From contig JAIOHV010000226.1 in NCBI GenBank assembly GCA_019912885.1, forward strand, positions 1 to 63,310: DNA of 63,310 nt. Direction: 5' to 3'. The notes below the pieces were generated by a model, which did no database searches, was not told the origin of the DNA, and saw nothing but the letters and a program-made list of their open reading frames with translations. The translations under genes were made by a program, and so were the position numbers. This document shows positions 50,426 to 60,950 of the stretch, piece by piece. This DNA is from a bacterium (GTDB lineage: Bacteria; Lernaellota; Lernaellaia; JACKCT01). The stretch's first letter is position 1. Every line of letters begins with the position of its first letter.

Positions 50426-51696
50426 CGGGTAAAAACGGTCCGTCCGCCGACAATCGTCCGAACGACTTCGCCTACCATGTCGCGGCCGACAAATGGCGTG
50501 TTCCTGGAAAGGCTACGGATACGATCCGCGGTGAAGACATACCGCGCGTCCGGATCGAAGATCGTGATGTCCGCGGGGGCGCCCTTGGTCAGCCCGTACG
50601 GCAGATCGAACGCGCGCGCCGGGCCGCTTGTCAGCAATTCGACGCAACGTCGCACGGAGAGCCGGCCCGCGCGAACGAGATCCCACGACAACGGCAGCGC
50701 CGTCTCCAGGCCGATGATCCCGTTGGCCGCGTTTTCGAACTCGCAGTCCTTCACGAGGCTCTCGTGCGGTGCGTGGTCGGTGGCGATGGCATCGAGCGTC
50801 CCGTCGGCCAGGCCTTCGATGACCGCTTCGCGATCCTCGGCGCTACGCAGCGGCGGCGCCATCTTGAAGTACGTGTCGTAATCGCCCACGTCCTCGTCGA
50901 TCAGCGTGAAGTGATGCGGCGTACCCTCCGCCGTGACGCGCACGCCGTATCCCTTGGCGACGCGAATGATCTCGACGGCGCCCTTGGTCGATACGTGCTG
51001 CACGTGCAGGCGCGCGCCCGCGTGCCGCGCGAGCACGCAATCGCGCGCGACCATGAAATCCTCCGCCGCGGACGGCACGCCGGAAAGACCGAGGCGCATG
51101 GAATGCTCGCCTTCGTGCATGACCGCGCGGCCGGCGAGCGTCTCGTCGATCGCGTGCACGGCGATCGGCACGTCGAAGGTGCGCGCGTAGACAAGCGCGT
51201 TGCGCATGACGCTGCTTACCATCACGCACCGGCCGTCGTCGGAGAATCCGACGCAGCCCGCGTCGCGCAACTCGCCCATCTCGGCGAGAACCTCGCCGGC
51301 AAGCCCCCGCGTCACCGCGCCCAGGGGATACACGCGCGCCAGATTCGCCTCGCGCGCGCGATCGAGAATCAGCCGTGTGACCGAGACATGGTCGTTGACG
51401 GGATTCGTGTTCGCCATGCAGCACACAGCCGTGAAACCGCCGGCCACCGCGGCGCGCGCGCCGGTGGCGATCGTCTCTTTTTGTTCGAATCCCGGCTCGC
51501 GCAGATGCACATGCAGATCGATGAGTCCCGGCAACACGAGGAAGCCGGTCGCGTCGATGACCTCGACGTCTCGCGGCGAATCGGCCGCCGGCTCGACGCC
51601 GGCCAGTCTTCCGTCGTCGTCGATAATGACATCGCGCACGCCGTCGATGTCGCGGACCGGGTCGATGACCCGCCCGCCCCGGATGATTGTCTTCAT
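50422..51696 (-). CDS. pyrC: Dihydroorotase
   Basis: Dihydroorotase closes the ring of carbamoyl-aspartate to dihydroorotate. The 424-residue protein is the amidohydrolase (class I) form: [19 protein letters not shown] with metal-binding Hx[14 protein letters not shown], the metal/substrate His segment [13 protein letters not shown], and the catalytic Asp in [18 protein letters not shown]. The start is at ATG 51696 with an ATGA overlap with pyrB. It is third in pyrR-pyrB-pyrC. Confidence 0.95.
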   Translation of the reverse strand: MKTIIRGGRVIDPVRDIDGVRDVIIDDDGRLAGVEPAADSPRDVEVIDATGFLVLPGLIDLHVHLREPGFEQKETIATGARAAVAGGFTAVCCMANTNPVNDHVSVTRLILDRAREANLARVYPLGAVTRGLAGEVLAEMGELRDAGCVGFSDDGRCVMVSSVMRNALVYARTFDVPIAVHAIDETLAGRAVMHEGEHSMRLGLSGVPSAAEDFMVARDCVLARHAGARLHVQHVSTKGAVEIIRVAKGYGVRVTAEGTPHHFTLIDEDVGDYDTYFKMAPPLRSAEDREAVIEGLADGTLDAIATDHAPHESLVKDCEFENAANGIIGLETALPLSWDLVRAGRLSVRRCVELLTSGPARAFDLPYGLTKGAPADITIFDPDARYVFTADRIRSLSRNTPFVGRDMVGEVVRTIVGGRTVFTR

Positions 51697-52634
51697 GCCA
51701 CCTCCCCGTCGTCCCCGTACGGTCCCGCGAGGAGGTACAGCAGCGCCATGCGAATCGCGACACCGTTCGAGACCTGGTCGAGGATCTTGCTGCGCGTCGA
51801 GTCGGCGACCTCGCTTGCGATCTCGACGCCGCGGTTCATCGGGCCGGGGTGCATGATGATCGCGTCCGGCTTCGCGCGGGCGAGCCGCTCGTTGTTCAGG
51901 CCGAAAAAGCGCGCGTATTCGCGCTTGCTCGGAAACAGCGCGTCGCGCTGCCGCTCGAGCTGGATGCGTAACATCATGATGACGTCCGCCCCCTCGATCG
52001 CCTCGTCCATGTTGTAATACGACTCCACGCCGTAACGTTCGATTTCCGCGGGCAGGAGCGTGGCCGGTCCCGCGACGCGCACCTTCGCGCCCATGCGCGT
52101 CAATCCGATGATGTTGCTGCGCGCGACGCGCGAATGGACGATATCGCCCACGATCGCGACGGTCAGGCCGTCGATACGCCCTTTCACGTCACGGATCATC
52201 AGCATGTCGAGCAGCGCCTGGCTGGGGTGCTCGTGCGCGCCATCGCCGGCGTTGATGACGCCGATCTTCACGCGGCGCGCCAGAAGATGCGGCGTGCCCG
52301 CGTTCGGGTGACGCACCACGATGATCGCCGGGTGCATCGCCTCGATGTTGCGCACGGTGTCGAGGAGCGTTTCGCCCTTGCCGATCGAGCTTGAGCTGGC
52401 GGAAAAATTCACGGTGTCCGCCGACAGGCGTTTCGCCGCGATTTCAAAGCTCGTACGCGTGCGCGTGGAGGGCTCGTAAAACAGGTTGACGACGGTCTTG
52501 CCGCGCAGCGTGGGCACTTTCTTGCGCTCCCGCTGGTTGACCTCCTTGAACGAGTTCGCCGTATCGAGGATCGTCGTGATTTCCTCGACGGACAGATCGG
52601 CGAGGCCGACGACATCCTTGCGCCGCCAGATCAT
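51693..52634 (-). CDS. pyrB: Aspartate carbamoyltransferase catalytic subunit
   Basis: PyrB joins carbamoyl phosphate and aspartate, the committed step of pyrimidine synthesis. The 313-residue protein shows the carbamoyl-phosphate loop [31 protein letters not shown], and [12 protein letters not shown]. The C-terminal aspartate site reads [12 protein letters not shown]. No pyrI regulatory subunit is present, as is usual for pyrR-type operons. It overlaps pyrR and pyrC by ATGA at both ends. Confidence 0.96.
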   Translation of the reverse strand: MIWRRKDVVGLADLSVEEITTILDTANSFKEVNQRERKKVPTLRGKTVVNLFYEPSTRTRTSFEIAAKRLSADTVNFSASSSSIGKGETLLDTVRNIEAMHPAIIVVRHPNAGTPHLLARRVKIGVINAGDGAHEHPSQALLDMLMIRDVKGRIDGLTVAIVGDIVHSRVARSNIIGLTRMGAKVRVAGPATLLPAEIERYGVESYYNMDEAIEGADVIMMLRIQLERQRDALFPSKREYARFFGLNNERLARAKPDAIIMHPGPMNRGVEIASEVADSTRSKILDQVSNGVAIRMALLYLLAGPYGDDGEVA

Positions 52635-53188
52635 TTCGCCGCCTCCTTGTGGGGCGTGATCTCGACGAGATCGTCCGCGGCCGGCGTCTCGCCGACGGTT
52701 ACCGTCACATCATCGTCGCGCACCGTATCGAGCCACACGCCGACGAAATCGGCGCGGATCGGCAGTTCGCGATGGCCGCGATCGACGAGCACCGCCGCGC
52801 GCACGACCGCCGGGCGGCCGTATTCCAGAAGGGCGTCGAGCGCCGCGCGGATCGTACGCCCGGTGAACAGCACATCGTCCACGAGCACGACGTTTTTTCC
52901 GTGCAGGTCGAAATCGAGCCGCGTCTCGGCGAGGCGCGGCTTTTTGGAAAACGAAAGGTCGTCGCGATACAGGGTGATGTCGAGAACGCCGGTCGCGATC
53001 GCGCGTCCCGTCTCGCGCGCGATCTCGGCGGCAAGGCGCGCGGTGACCGGGACGCCGCCGGCCGGGATCGCGAGCAGGACGAGGCGATCCGGATCGTCGC
53101 CGCATTGCTCGACGATCTGGCTCGCCATGCGCCGCAGCGTGCGTTCCACGCGCGCGGCGTCCATCGCGATCTGGCCGGCGTTCCCCAT
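52631..53188 (-). CDS. pyrR: PyrR bifunctional regulator / uracil phosphoribosyltransferase
   Basis: The 185-residue phosphoribosyltransferase-fold protein has the PRPP loop [21 protein letters not shown] and the PyrR-type [16 protein letters not shown] and [11 protein letters not shown]. In Bacillus relatives PyrR binds pyr mRNA and causes attenuation; in other bacteria it acts only as an enzyme. No classical antiterminator leader is visible in the 7-base gap upstream, so RNA regulation is uncertain here. It is first of pyrR-pyrB-pyrC. Confidence 0.93.
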   Translation of the reverse strand: MGNAGQIAMDAARVERTLRRMASQIVEQCGDDPDRLVLLAIPAGGVPVTARLAAEIARETGRAIATGVLDITLYRDDLSFSKKPRLAETRLDFDLHGKNVVLVDDVLFTGRTIRAALDALLEYGRPAVVRAAVLVDRGHRELPIRADFVGVWLDTVRDDDVTVTVGETPAADDLVEITPHKEAAK

Positions 53189-53195
53189 CGCCTCG

Positions 53196-53774
<579 letters not shown>

Positions 53775-53793
53775 GCCTCCATGCCTCCTTCGT

Positions 53794-54660
53794 TTATCGG
53801 TTCGCCGCGCGCGCGACGAACTGTTGAACGTACTCGTCGTAAAGCCGACGCAAACGTAGCGTCATCGGCCCGGGTTTGCCATCGCCGATCCGCCGCCCAT
53901 CGAGCCTTGTCACCGCGGCAAGCTCGGCCACGGTGCCGGTCACGAAGATTTCGTCCGCCGCGAAAAGATCCTCGCGCGGCGGCGCCTCCTCGCGAACCTC
54001 GATGCCGTTTTCGCGCGCGAGCCGCACGACGAGGTTGCGCGTGATGCCGGGCAGGATGTGCGCGTCGCACGGATGCGTCTTGACGGCGCCGGACATGACC
54101 AGAAAGACATTCGCGCTCGACCCCTCGCGCACCAGGCCGTCATCCGAAACGAGGATCGCCTCCTGGGCGCCGGCTTCTTCCGCCGCTTGTCGCGCGATGA
54201 CGTTGCCGAGCAGGTTCAGGGTTTTCAGATCGCAGCGGCCCCAGCGGATGTCGCGCGCGGTGATGGCCGAAATGCCCTCGGAAAGCGCGCCGGCCGGTGG
54301 CTCGCCCGCCGGACGGACCGTGGCAACGACCGTGGGAATCAGATCGACCGGAAAGATGTGGTTTCGGGGCGCGACGCCGCGCGTGATCGACAGGTAGATT
54401 TTCGAACGGCGCGGATCGCCCCGCCGCGCCAGGTCCTCGATGACGCGCCGCATGTCGTCGATCGCGACGCCACGGATGCGAAGCCCGTCGAGGCTCTGCG
54501 CAAGGCGCGCCAGATGCTCATCGAGCAGAAACGGCCGGCGGTCAAAGGCGTAGACGACTTCGTAAACGCCGTCGCCGAACTGATATCCGCGGTCGTCGAT
54601 GGAAACGGTCGCTTCGTCGATGGGCAGGAACCTGCCGTTGACGTACGCCAGTTCGCTCAT
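53794..54660 (-). CDS. dat: D-amino-acid aminotransferase (class IV, Dat type)
   Basis: Class IV PLP aminotransferase, 288 residues. Dat enzymes make D-Glu and D-Ala for cell walls. The Dat signature DDRGYQFGDGVYEVVYAFD is near the N-terminus, the Schiff-base Lys lies in RCDLKTLNLLGNVIARQ, and VREGSSANVFLVM and LPGITRNLV follow. The branched-chain aminotransferase IlvE is the main alternative, but the DLKTLNLLGN motif favours Dat. It begins a long co-oriented run ending at the threonine genes. Confidence 0.88.
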   Translation of the reverse strand: MSELAYVNGRFLPIDEATVSIDDRGYQFGDGVYEVVYAFDRRPFLLDEHLARLAQSLDGLRIRGVAIDDMRRVIEDLARRGDPRRSKIYLSITRGVAPRNHIFPVDLIPTVVATVRPAGEPPAGALSEGISAITARDIRWGRCDLKTLNLLGNVIARQAAEEAGAQEAILVSDDGLVREGSSANVFLVMSGAVKTHPCDAHILPGITRNLVVRLARENGIEVREEAPPREDLFAADEIFVTGTVAELAAVTRLDGRRIGDGKPGPMTLRLRRLYDEYVQQFVARAANR

Positions 54661-54728
54661 GCTTGCCGGTGGGCTGGAGGTGAAGCCGACCGCGGCGCGC
54701 CGCGATCGAGCGCCACCTTCTACCCCGA

Positions 54729-54745
54729 TTGCGGCCGGGCCGCAA
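54729..54745. terminator. Palindrome between dat and the alpha/beta hydrolase
   Basis: TTGCGGCC and GGCCGCAA are perfect inverted arms around a single G. The element lies 15 bases after the hydrolase stop and upstream of dat. It may end hydrolase transcription or be a protein site. There is no U-tract. Confidence 0.35.
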
Positions 54746-54760
54746 CCGTTCCGCCACGCC

Positions 54761-55594
54761 CTACGCCCGCGTGAGGATCCAGTCGCGGATCTGGGCGATG
54801 GCGCGCGCCTTGTCGATTTCGTGCAACGGCTCGTGCAACATGCCGTCGAGAATCGTCAACGTCTTGTCCGCGGACGAAACGCGCCCGTGGAACTCGCGAG
54901 CGCCCTCGGGATCGACGATCGGATCGTCGCCGCCGTTGGTGATCAGAAGCGGCATGGTCAGGGCGCCCGCGCGGGCCATCGCGCGTTCCGCGGTCGCGAC
55001 GATTTCCGTATACAGCCGCGCGCTGATGCGGTCATGGACCAGCGGATCGGCGACATAGGCCGCGACCTCGTTCGGATCGCGCGAAAGATCTTCGGGCGGG
55101 ATCTCGTTTCCGAGCGTCAGCCCCGGCCAGGCCTGCGACATGATCCGCCCCGCCAACTCCTTGGCGCGCGGCACCGTGACGACGATCTTGAACGCCGCAC
55201 CCTCGAGAACGAGGCCCGCGATCGACTCCGGAAAACGCAGCGCGTAATCCGCCGCGATGACGCCGCCCATCGAGTGACCGAATAAATAGACCTTTCGCGC
55301 GCCATATTCCGCGTGGGCCGTTTCGACAAGGTGACGCACGCTATACGTGAACTCATCGAAGGCGTTGACGTGCCCGCGCTTGCCGCCCGACTTGCCGTGT
55401 CCCTTGTGGTCCATCGCCAGGCACGATACGCCGGCGACGGCAAGCTCGTTCATGAGTTCGACGTAGCGCCCCGAATGCTCGCCAAGGCCGTGGCAGACGA
55501 CGAGCGCCGCACGCGGCGCGGCCGCGTCGATGCGTCGCCAGAAGATTTCGACGCCATGCGCGTCGGGGAAGGTGCCGGTTTTTTCGGTGGTCAT
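54761..55594 (-). CDS. Alpha/beta hydrolase, monoacylglycerol lipase-like
   Basis: The 277-residue protein has the serine-hydrolase motifs of the monoglyceride lipase group: CHGLGEHSGRYVELMNEL near the oxyanion hole, the DHKGHGKSGGKRGHV segment, the nucleophile elbow FGHSMGGVIAADYAL, an Asp in GGDDPIVDPEG, and a C-terminal His in MLHEPLHE. It probably cleaves monoacylglycerols or similar esters in the cytoplasm; no signal peptide is seen. The start at ATG 55594 was chosen over an extended frame. It is divergent from the zinc-ribbon/EF-hand gene across a 127-base spacer. Confidence 0.87.
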   Translation of the reverse strand: MTTEKTGTFPDAHGVEIFWRRIDAAAPRAALVVCHGLGEHSGRYVELMNELAVAGVSCLAMDHKGHGKSGGKRGHVNAFDEFTYSVRHLVETAHAEYGARKVYLFGHSMGGVIAADYALRFPESIAGLVLEGAAFKIVVTVPRAKELAGRIMSQAWPGLTLGNEIPPEDLSRDPNEVAAYVADPLVHDRISARLYTEIVATAERAMARAGALTMPLLITNGGDDPIVDPEGAREFHGRVSSADKTLTILDGMLHEPLHEIDKARAIAQIRDWILTRA

Positions 55595-55661
55595 GGGTTG
55601 GCCGCGCGCATCGTCGATCTTCCGACGCGGCGTGTCAACGCGAAGGCCCCGGCTTTCCGTC

Positions 55662-55704
55662 ATGTTGACGCGCCATGCGACTTGCGGAAATCATGGCGCA
55701 ACAT
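55662..55704. promoter_or_regulatory. Inverted repeat in a divergent spacer
   Basis: ATGTTGACGCGCCATG (left) and CATGGCGCAACAT (right) are inverted copies, matching at 13 positions with a 3-base insert in the left arm, separated by 14 bases. The position between divergently transcribed genes fits an operator for one or both. It is unverified. Confidence 0.35.
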
Positions 55705-55721
55705 CACGCGACGGGAATTGA

Positions 55722-56498
55722 ATGAACGAGTGCTCCGTTTGCGGCAAGCCGGCGAGCTGGCGCGTTACGAAAAAATTTCGCCTGTTCCCCGCGCCGCGGC
55801 GACTCCTGTGCGACGCGTGCCTCGCGGAAGCGGAGCAGCGCGAGGATCGCGCCTTGCTCATCCATCTCGTGCTCGCGACGACGCTCGTCGGCGTGACGCT
55901 TTATCTGCAACTGACCATCGACTCGCAAGCCGGCGCGCCGCCACCCCCGCCCGGCCGGCACGCCGCGCGCGATTTCGACCGCGACGGCGAGCTCGACCTG
56001 TGGGAGGTGCAGGCAACGGATTCGCAGGTCGAGCATTTCGCCCGCCTTGGTTATCCGTGGGAGGCCGTGGAAAGCGGCAACCTGCCCACGCGCGCGTTTG
56101 TCGCGACGATGCCGGTCGAAGATTGGGTGCGCCTGTATTCAGGCGATCGCGAAATCCGCAACGCCGTGAACTTTCCCGACGTGATGGACGGGTTCGTCAA
56201 ACGGCACACGGACAAGACGAACTCGACGCAGCTCGATCGCGTCTTCCTGACGGTGACGCGCGAGCTTGGTTACATCGTACGCCGCTACGAGAAACCCCCC
56301 TCCGAATGGCCGACGCCCGCACCGACGCCGGAAAAGGCGGCGGCGAAAAAGCCGGCGACGCCGGCGCCTCCCCCGGTGCCGGTAATCGATGTGTGGGTCG
56401 GCTACGAGCCGCTGACGATTTCCGAGGGCAAACGCATGGCCGCGGCGTTCAACGTACCGCCGGAAAAGCTGCCGCTACCTTATCGCGAAGGCTATTAG
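55722..56498 (+). CDS. Hypothetical protein: zinc ribbon, membrane helix and EF-hand loop
   Basis: This 258-residue protein has an unusual order of modules. An N-terminal zinc ribbon with two CxxC pairs (Cys4/Cys7, Cys30/Cys33) is followed by one transmembrane helix at about 45-64 (LLIHLVLATTLVGVTLYLQL). A perfect EF-hand calcium loop DFDRDGELDLWE (84-95) comes next. A helical domain and a Pro/Ala/Lys-rich linker (TPAPTPEKAAAKKPATPAP) precede the C-terminus. The ribbon would be cytoplasmic and the EF-hand periplasmic. It could pass a calcium or envelope signal inward; that is only an inference. No close family is recognised. Confidence 0.7.
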   Translation: MNECSVCGKPASWRVTKKFRLFPAPRRLLCDACLAEAEQREDRALLIHLVLATTLVGVTLYLQLTIDSQAGAPPPPPGRHAARDFDRDGELDLWEVQATDSQVEHFARLGYPWEAVESGNLPTRAFVATMPVEDWVRLYSGDREIRNAVNFPDVMDGFVKRHTDKTNSTQLDRVFLTVTRELGYIVRRYEKPPSEWPTPAPTPEKAAAKKPATPAPPPVPVIDVWVGYEPLTISEGKRMAAAFNVPPEKLPLPYREGY

Positions 56499-56653
56499 AC
56501 GAGGACGGAATACGGAATGCGGAATGAATCGCAACGACCGACGCTCTCGTCAACCATCGATGATGTCCAACCGGTCCATCATGTCCATGTTGTCCGTCGC
56601 CAAGTCGTGTTAGGGACGCCTCCCGGCGTTCCACCTTCCAGCCTCGTTGGCGC

Positions 56654-58273
56654 TCAGAACGACTGCACGAACGTGAACGGATAGCTGAATACGTACCGTC
56701 CGCCCATCGGCGCGGGGAAGCGCCAGGCGTAAACGCGCTTGACCAGGCAATTCGTCAGATCGCCGTAACGCAAGGTGTCGTCAAGAACCTCGACGTTGGC
56801 GACCGACCCGTCGGCGCCGACGGTGATCTGAACGAAAAAGCGGCCCGCGATATTGGGGTTGTATTTGAGCGAACGCTCGTAGCAGCTCCGCACGCCGCCG
56901 AGATTCGCGCTGATGACGCGCAAGACCGCCTCCGGGCTCATCGCGCCCTGTTGCTCCTCGCCGGTCGATAGCGCGCCAAGGACGATGCGGCTTTCCTGCT
57001 TCTCGCCGATCGGCACGTAGGCGATCTGGCCGAGCGCGTCGAATTCCACCGTGACGTCGCCGGACTGAAGTTCGCTCTTGGGCATCGAGCTGTGCGGCAC
57101 CACCACCCGATTTCCGCCGGAGGCGTCGACGCCGCTCGTATCGATGTTGATTTTCGCGCCCGGGTCCAGGCCTTCGCGAATGCCGAAGGTGTCCTGGCCG
57201 TATTTCTCCTTGGCGGCCTCGGCCTCCTCGGAGGTGATCTCCAGGCCGCCGAGCTCGATGACGCCGGTGTCGGCGGCCGGCGCCGGGGTCGCCGCCATCG
57301 CGATGGCGATGGTCGTCGTCGGGCGCGCCAGGGTCGTCGTGGGCGTGAATACCGTCGTCGTTGTCGTGGCCGGCAAGGGAATCGTGGTCGGCGGAGGCGG
57401 CACGGTCGTTGGGATAGGACGTGTCGTTGTCGTTGTCGGCGTCGTGGTCGTCGTTGTCGCGACCGCCGCGACCTGCAGCGGCGCCGGCGCCGCGGCCGCG
57501 TCCTGGCCACCCTGCTCGAGGCGGCGGAATTCGCGCATGGCGATGGTGACGTCAAGATCGTCCGAGGGGCGGTAGAGCTGAACCACGATGTTCGAGGCCG
57601 CGCCCGGCTTTTGTGTGCGCCGGGTTCCCACCTCCGCGGACGGACTGCGGAGCTGGTTCGCGCGGTAGAGGACGGAGGACCACACGTCCACAAGCTCGTT
57701 GACAAGGAAGTTGTAGACGATCGCCGTGTTGTCCGCGGCAAGGCGGGAGTTGCGCGGGTTATAGTACCGGCATGCTCCGTCCAGCGACGAGCGGTACGGC
57801 TGCGACCACTGCGTCGCCCATTTCAGGTGATCCGAATACGGCGTCTGAATCGGCGTCTGCCCGTCGAACACGGCGATGAACACGTCCGGGCTCGACATCA
57901 GATCGTTGTAGAACTTCGGGGGACAATTCGGGCTGACCGCGTTGACCAGATAGACCGACAACGCGACCAGCTCCTCGAAACGTTGCTGCGGCGTCCGCGC
58001 CGAGGTGCGGAACATTTCCACCACGGAATTGAAGTGTTCGTCCGGGTCGCGCCGCCCGTGCTTGGTCTTGGTGCTGATGCGCGAAACCGCGTCGCGGATC
58101 GCCGCGGCGCCGGAAACCTCGGACGAGCCGACCTGCCGGGGACCCAGGGCCACGGCGTCGCTGACCAGGTTGATCATGAACGGCTGCGAGTCCGAAAAAG
58201 CAAGTGCGGACGACGGCGCAAGAAGCGCCGCCGCCGCGATAAGTGCGAAAATCCAGGTGTTTCGACCGTTCAT
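56654..58273 (-). CDS. AgmX/PglI C-terminal-domain protein with Thr/Pro-rich linker
   Basis: The 539-residue exported protein starts at ATG 58273 after GAGGG, with a signal peptide ending SSALA. Residues about 30-250 are a helical domain with Cys pairs (AVSPNCPPKFYNDL, DGACRYYNP). About 60 residues of Thr/Pro-rich linker follow. The C-terminal domain of about 100 residues matches the AgmX/PglI type: GVRSCYERSLKYNPNIAGRFFVQITVG and a second conserved Cys in LTNCLVKRVYAWRFPAP. Such domains resemble TonB C-termini and occur in deltaproteobacterial motility and envelope proteins. It lies 34 bases after sucD but is probably unrelated to it. Confidence 0.8.
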   Translation of the reverse strand: MNGRNTWIFALIAAAALLAPSSALAFSDSQPFMINLVSDAVALGPRQVGSSEVSGAAAIRDAVSRISTKTKHGRRDPDEHFNSVVEMFRTSARTPQQRFEELVALSVYLVNAVSPNCPPKFYNDLMSSPDVFIAVFDGQTPIQTPYSDHLKWATQWSQPYRSSLDGACRYYNPRNSRLAADNTAIVYNFLVNELVDVWSSVLYRANQLRSPSAEVGTRRTQKPGAASNIVVQLYRPSDDLDVTIAMREFRRLEQGGQDAAAAPAPLQVAAVATTTTTTPTTTTTRPIPTTVPPPPTTIPLPATTTTTVFTPTTTLARPTTTIAIAMAATPAPAADTGVIELGGLEITSEEAEAAKEKYGQDTFGIREGLDPGAKINIDTSGVDASGGNRVVVPHSSMPKSELQSGDVTVEFDALGQIAYVPIGEKQESRIVLGALSTGEEQQGAMSPEAVLRVISANLGGVRSCYERSLKYNPNIAGRFFVQITVGADGSVANVEVLDDTLRYGDLTNCLVKRVYAWRFPAPMGGRYVFSYPFTFVQSF

Positions 58274-58307
58274 GATCCCTCGTGCGCGCGGATGGCGACC
58301 GCGTTTT

Positions 58308-59186
58308 TTAGTCACGCCCTTTCAGGGCGTCGCGCATCGCGTGCCCGATCTCGGACGGATTTTCCACGACCGAAACGCCGGCCTTTTCGAGCGCCTGGAG
58401 TTTGGCCCGGGCGCCGCCTTTTCCGCCGGAGATGATCGCGCCGGCGTGACCCATGCGTTTCCCGGCCGGGGCGGAGAGCCCCGCGATAAATGACACCACG
58501 GGCTTGTGAAGGTTCCCCGCGATGAATTCCGCGGCCTCTTCCTCGGCGCTTCCGCCGATCTCGCCGATCATGACCACACCCTCCGTATCGGGATCGTTTT
58601 CGAATAACGCAAGCGCGTCAATGAAATTCGTGCCGATGACGGGGTCACCGCCGATGCCGATGCACGTCGATTGCCCGATTCCGAGTTCGGAGAGCTGCGC
58701 CACGGCCTCGTAGGTCAGCGTGCCGCTTCGCGAGATGACGCCGATACGGCCGGGCGTGTGGATATAACCCGGCATGATGCCGACCTTCGCCTGGCCGGGG
58801 CTGATGATGCCGGGGCAATTCGGGCCGATCACGCGCGTTTCGCTGCCTCGGACCGCGCCCATGACGCGCACCATGTGGAGCGCGGGAATCCCCTCGGTGA
58901 TCGTCACGACGAGCGGCATGCCCGCCTCGACGCACTCCAGCACGGCATCACCGGCGAAAAACGGCGGCACGAAAACGAGCGCGACGTTCGCGCCTGTTTC
59001 CTTGACGGCCTCCTTGACGGTGTTGAAGACGGGGATGCCGTCCACGTTATCGCCGCCCTTGCCGGGGGTGACGCCCGCGACGACGTTCGTTCCGTATTCA
59101 ACGCACTGGCGCGTGTGGAAGGTGCCTTCCTTGCCAGTGATTCCCTGAACGAGAATGCGGCTGTCCTTGTTGACGAGGATACTCAT
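58308..59186 (-). CDS. sucD: Succinyl-CoA synthetase alpha subunit
   Basis: SucD binds CoA and carries the phosphohistidine for succinate thiokinase of the citric acid cycle. The 292-residue protein has [21 protein letters not shown] with the CoA-binding Rossmann loop, [27 protein letters not shown] and the active-site His in [14 protein letters not shown]. The start at ATG 59186 overlaps sucC by ATGA; the longer frame to 59576 was rejected. Confidence 0.96.
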   Translation of the reverse strand: MSILVNKDSRILVQGITGKEGTFHTRQCVEYGTNVVAGVTPGKGGDNVDGIPVFNTVKEAVKETGANVALVFVPPFFAGDAVLECVEAGMPLVVTITEGIPALHMVRVMGAVRGSETRVIGPNCPGIISPGQAKVGIMPGYIHTPGRIGVISRSGTLTYEAVAQLSELGIGQSTCIGIGGDPVIGTNFIDALALFENDPDTEGVVMIGEIGGSAEEEAAEFIAGNLHKPVVSFIAGLSAPAGKRMGHAGAIISGGKGGARAKLQALEKAGVSVVENPSEIGHAMRDALKGRD

Positions 59187-60355
59187 TTCGCGGCCCCCTT
59201 CTCGGCTTCGACGACCTTTTGCGCGGCCTCGGAAAGCGTTTGAGCGGTGATAAAGGGGAAGTCCGCGCCCGCGAGGATTTCGCGCGCCTTGTCCGAATTC
59301 GTCCCCGACAGGCGAACCACGACCGGTACATCGACCTTGACGTGCTTCATCGCCTCGAGAATGCCGCTGGCGACCATGTCGCATTTTACGATGCCGCCGA
59401 AGATGTTGACGAGCACCGCGCGCACGTGATCGTCGGCCATGAGCAGCGTGAACGCCTTGATGACGTTCTGCACGTTCGCGCCGCCCTTGATATCCAGGAA
59501 GTTCGCCGGCCGGCTGCCGAACGCGAGGATGATGTCCATCGTCGCCATCGCCAGGCCCGCGCCGTTGACGAGGCACCCGATGCCCCCGTCCATCTTAACG
59601 TAATCGACGCCGTAACGGTCCGCGAGGATTTCCAGGGGCTCTTCCTCGTCGAAATCGCGCATCGCGAACACGTCGGGGTGCAGGCGCAGCGCGTTGTCGT
59701 CGATCGTCACCTTCGCGTCCAGGGCGATGACATCCTGGTTCCTGGTCACAATCAGCGGATTGACCTCGAGAAGCGAGGCGTCGAGGCCTTCAAAAGCCTT
59801 GTAGGCCGCCGCGACGAAGGCGAGGAACTTCTTGTTCGCGTCACCGGTCAGTCCGAGCCCATAGGCCAGCGTTCGCGCGACGTACGGCGAATAGCCCGTG
59901 TCGGGATTGACATGCGCCGTGATGATCGCGCCGGGGTCTTTGGCCGCGACCTCCTCGATCTCCATGCCGCCTTGCGCGCTCGCCATGATGACGGGCCGCT
60001 CGGTAGAACGATCGATGAGAATGCTGAAATAGAGCTCGCGCTCGATCTCGAGCCCCTGCTCGACAAGCACCTTTTTCACGAGGCGCCCCTCGGGACCGGT
60101 TTGAGGCGTCACCAGCGTCATGCCGAGGATCGCTTCCGCGGCGCGCGCCGCGTCATCCGGCGTGTGAACGACCTTGACGCCGCCGCCCTTGCCGCGTCCG
60201 CCGGCATGGATCTGCGCCTTCACGACGCACGTGCCGCCGCCGAGCGCCTGGGCCGCCTGGTAGGCCGCCGCCGGGTGCGTGACAAGGCGCCCCTTCGGCA
60301 CCGGCACGCTGTACCGCGACAGCAGCTCCTTCGCTTGAAACTCGTGTAATTTCAT
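59183..60355 (-). CDS. sucC: Succinyl-CoA synthetase beta subunit
   Basis: SucC is the ATP-grasp subunit that couples succinyl-CoA cleavage to ATP or GTP formation. The 390-residue protein starts [22 protein letters not shown], with the ATP-grasp segment [20 protein letters not shown]. Later it has [27 protein letters not shown] and [17 protein letters not shown]. It also links to propionyl- or methylmalonyl-CoA metabolism if the cell makes succinyl-CoA that way. It is first of sucC-sucD. Confidence 0.96.
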   Translation of the reverse strand: MKLHEFQAKELLSRYSVPVPKGRLVTHPAAAYQAAQALGGGTCVVKAQIHAGGRGKGGGVKVVHTPDDAARAAEAILGMTLVTPQTGPEGRLVKKVLVEQGLEIERELYFSILIDRSTERPVIMASAQGGMEIEEVAAKDPGAIITAHVNPDTGYSPYVARTLAYGLGLTGDANKKFLAFVAAAYKAFEGLDASLLEVNPLIVTRNQDVIALDAKVTIDDNALRLHPDVFAMRDFDEEEPLEILADRYGVDYVKMDGGIGCLVNGAGLAMATMDIILAFGSRPANFLDIKGGANVQNVIKAFTLLMADDHVRAVLVNIFGGIVKCDMVASGILEAMKHVKVDVPVVVRLSGTNSDKAREILAGADFPFITAQTLSEAAQKVVEAEKGAAK

Positions 60356-60517
60356 AAATTTCTGCCTTTTGGGGGTCCAACGTCCGCGGGAAAAACCGGG
60401 CGAAACACTAGGACGTTTTCCGGGCGATGGCAACGGTGATGGGCGAGACGCGCGCGAATCACGAGCATTCGCGGATTCGCGACTTCCGGGGCGTTTCCGG
60501 GGCGGGCGGAGCGGCGT

Positions 60518-60895
60518 TCAGTCCGGATCGCCCGCGTCCGTCGAGGCGGGCCGCTCGAATACCTCGTGCGCGAACATCGGGACGGCGTCGATGGTCCCGT
60601 GTGCCGAACCCGTATTGACATCGGCATTGATCCGCTGCCGAAGTTCGGCACCCGCGTGAAAATGCGGAAGCCGTTTGGCTTCAACGCGAATCCACTCACC
60701 CGTCCTGGGATTCCGGCCGAGATACGCGTCGTGCTCGCGAATGAATAAGGAGCCGAAGCCCCGAATGTCGATTCGCTGTCCGCATGTCAGCGCGCGCGCC
60801 ATCTCCTCGAAAACCGAATCCACCAGACTCGCCGCGCACTTTCGCTCGATGGCGGCCCGGTCGGCCAAGGCATTAATCAGATCGGATTTGTTCAT
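60518..60895 (-). CDS. Nucleoid protein of the IHF/HU family
   Basis: The 125-residue protein begins MNKSDLINALADRAAIERK and has the DNA-binding arm pattern IDIRGFGSLFIREHDAYLGRNPRTGE followed by LPHFHAGAELRQRIN. The RGFGS and GRNPRTGE segments make it IHF-beta-like; a partner alpha subunit is not in the window. About 30 residues after the usual C-terminus form an extra tail (GTIDAVPMFAHEVFERPASTDAGDPD), which is unusual. The start at ATG 60895 is preferred. A promoter with a perfect -35 box lies 56 to 85 bases upstream. Confidence 0.92.
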   Translation of the reverse strand: MNKSDLINALADRAAIERKCAASLVDSVFEEMARALTCGQRIDIRGFGSLFIREHDAYLGRNPRTGEWIRVEAKRLPHFHAGAELRQRINADVNTGSAHGTIDAVPMFAHEVFERPASTDAGDPD

Positions 60896-60950
60896 GTTAT
60901 CCGCCTCGTCCAATATTTTTTTTTCCGCGAGCGTTTTCTTATGAGTCCGC

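Noticed and set aside
52631-53195. PyrR-binding attenuator before the pyr genes
   Set aside because: Only seven bases separate pyrR from the isomerase gene, leaving no room for the usual leader; none was seen between pyrR and pyrB either.
57300-57480. CRISPR-like or tandem repeat array
   Set aside because: The repeated GTCGTCGTT pattern is coding sequence for the Thr/Pro-rich linker of the AgmX-like protein.
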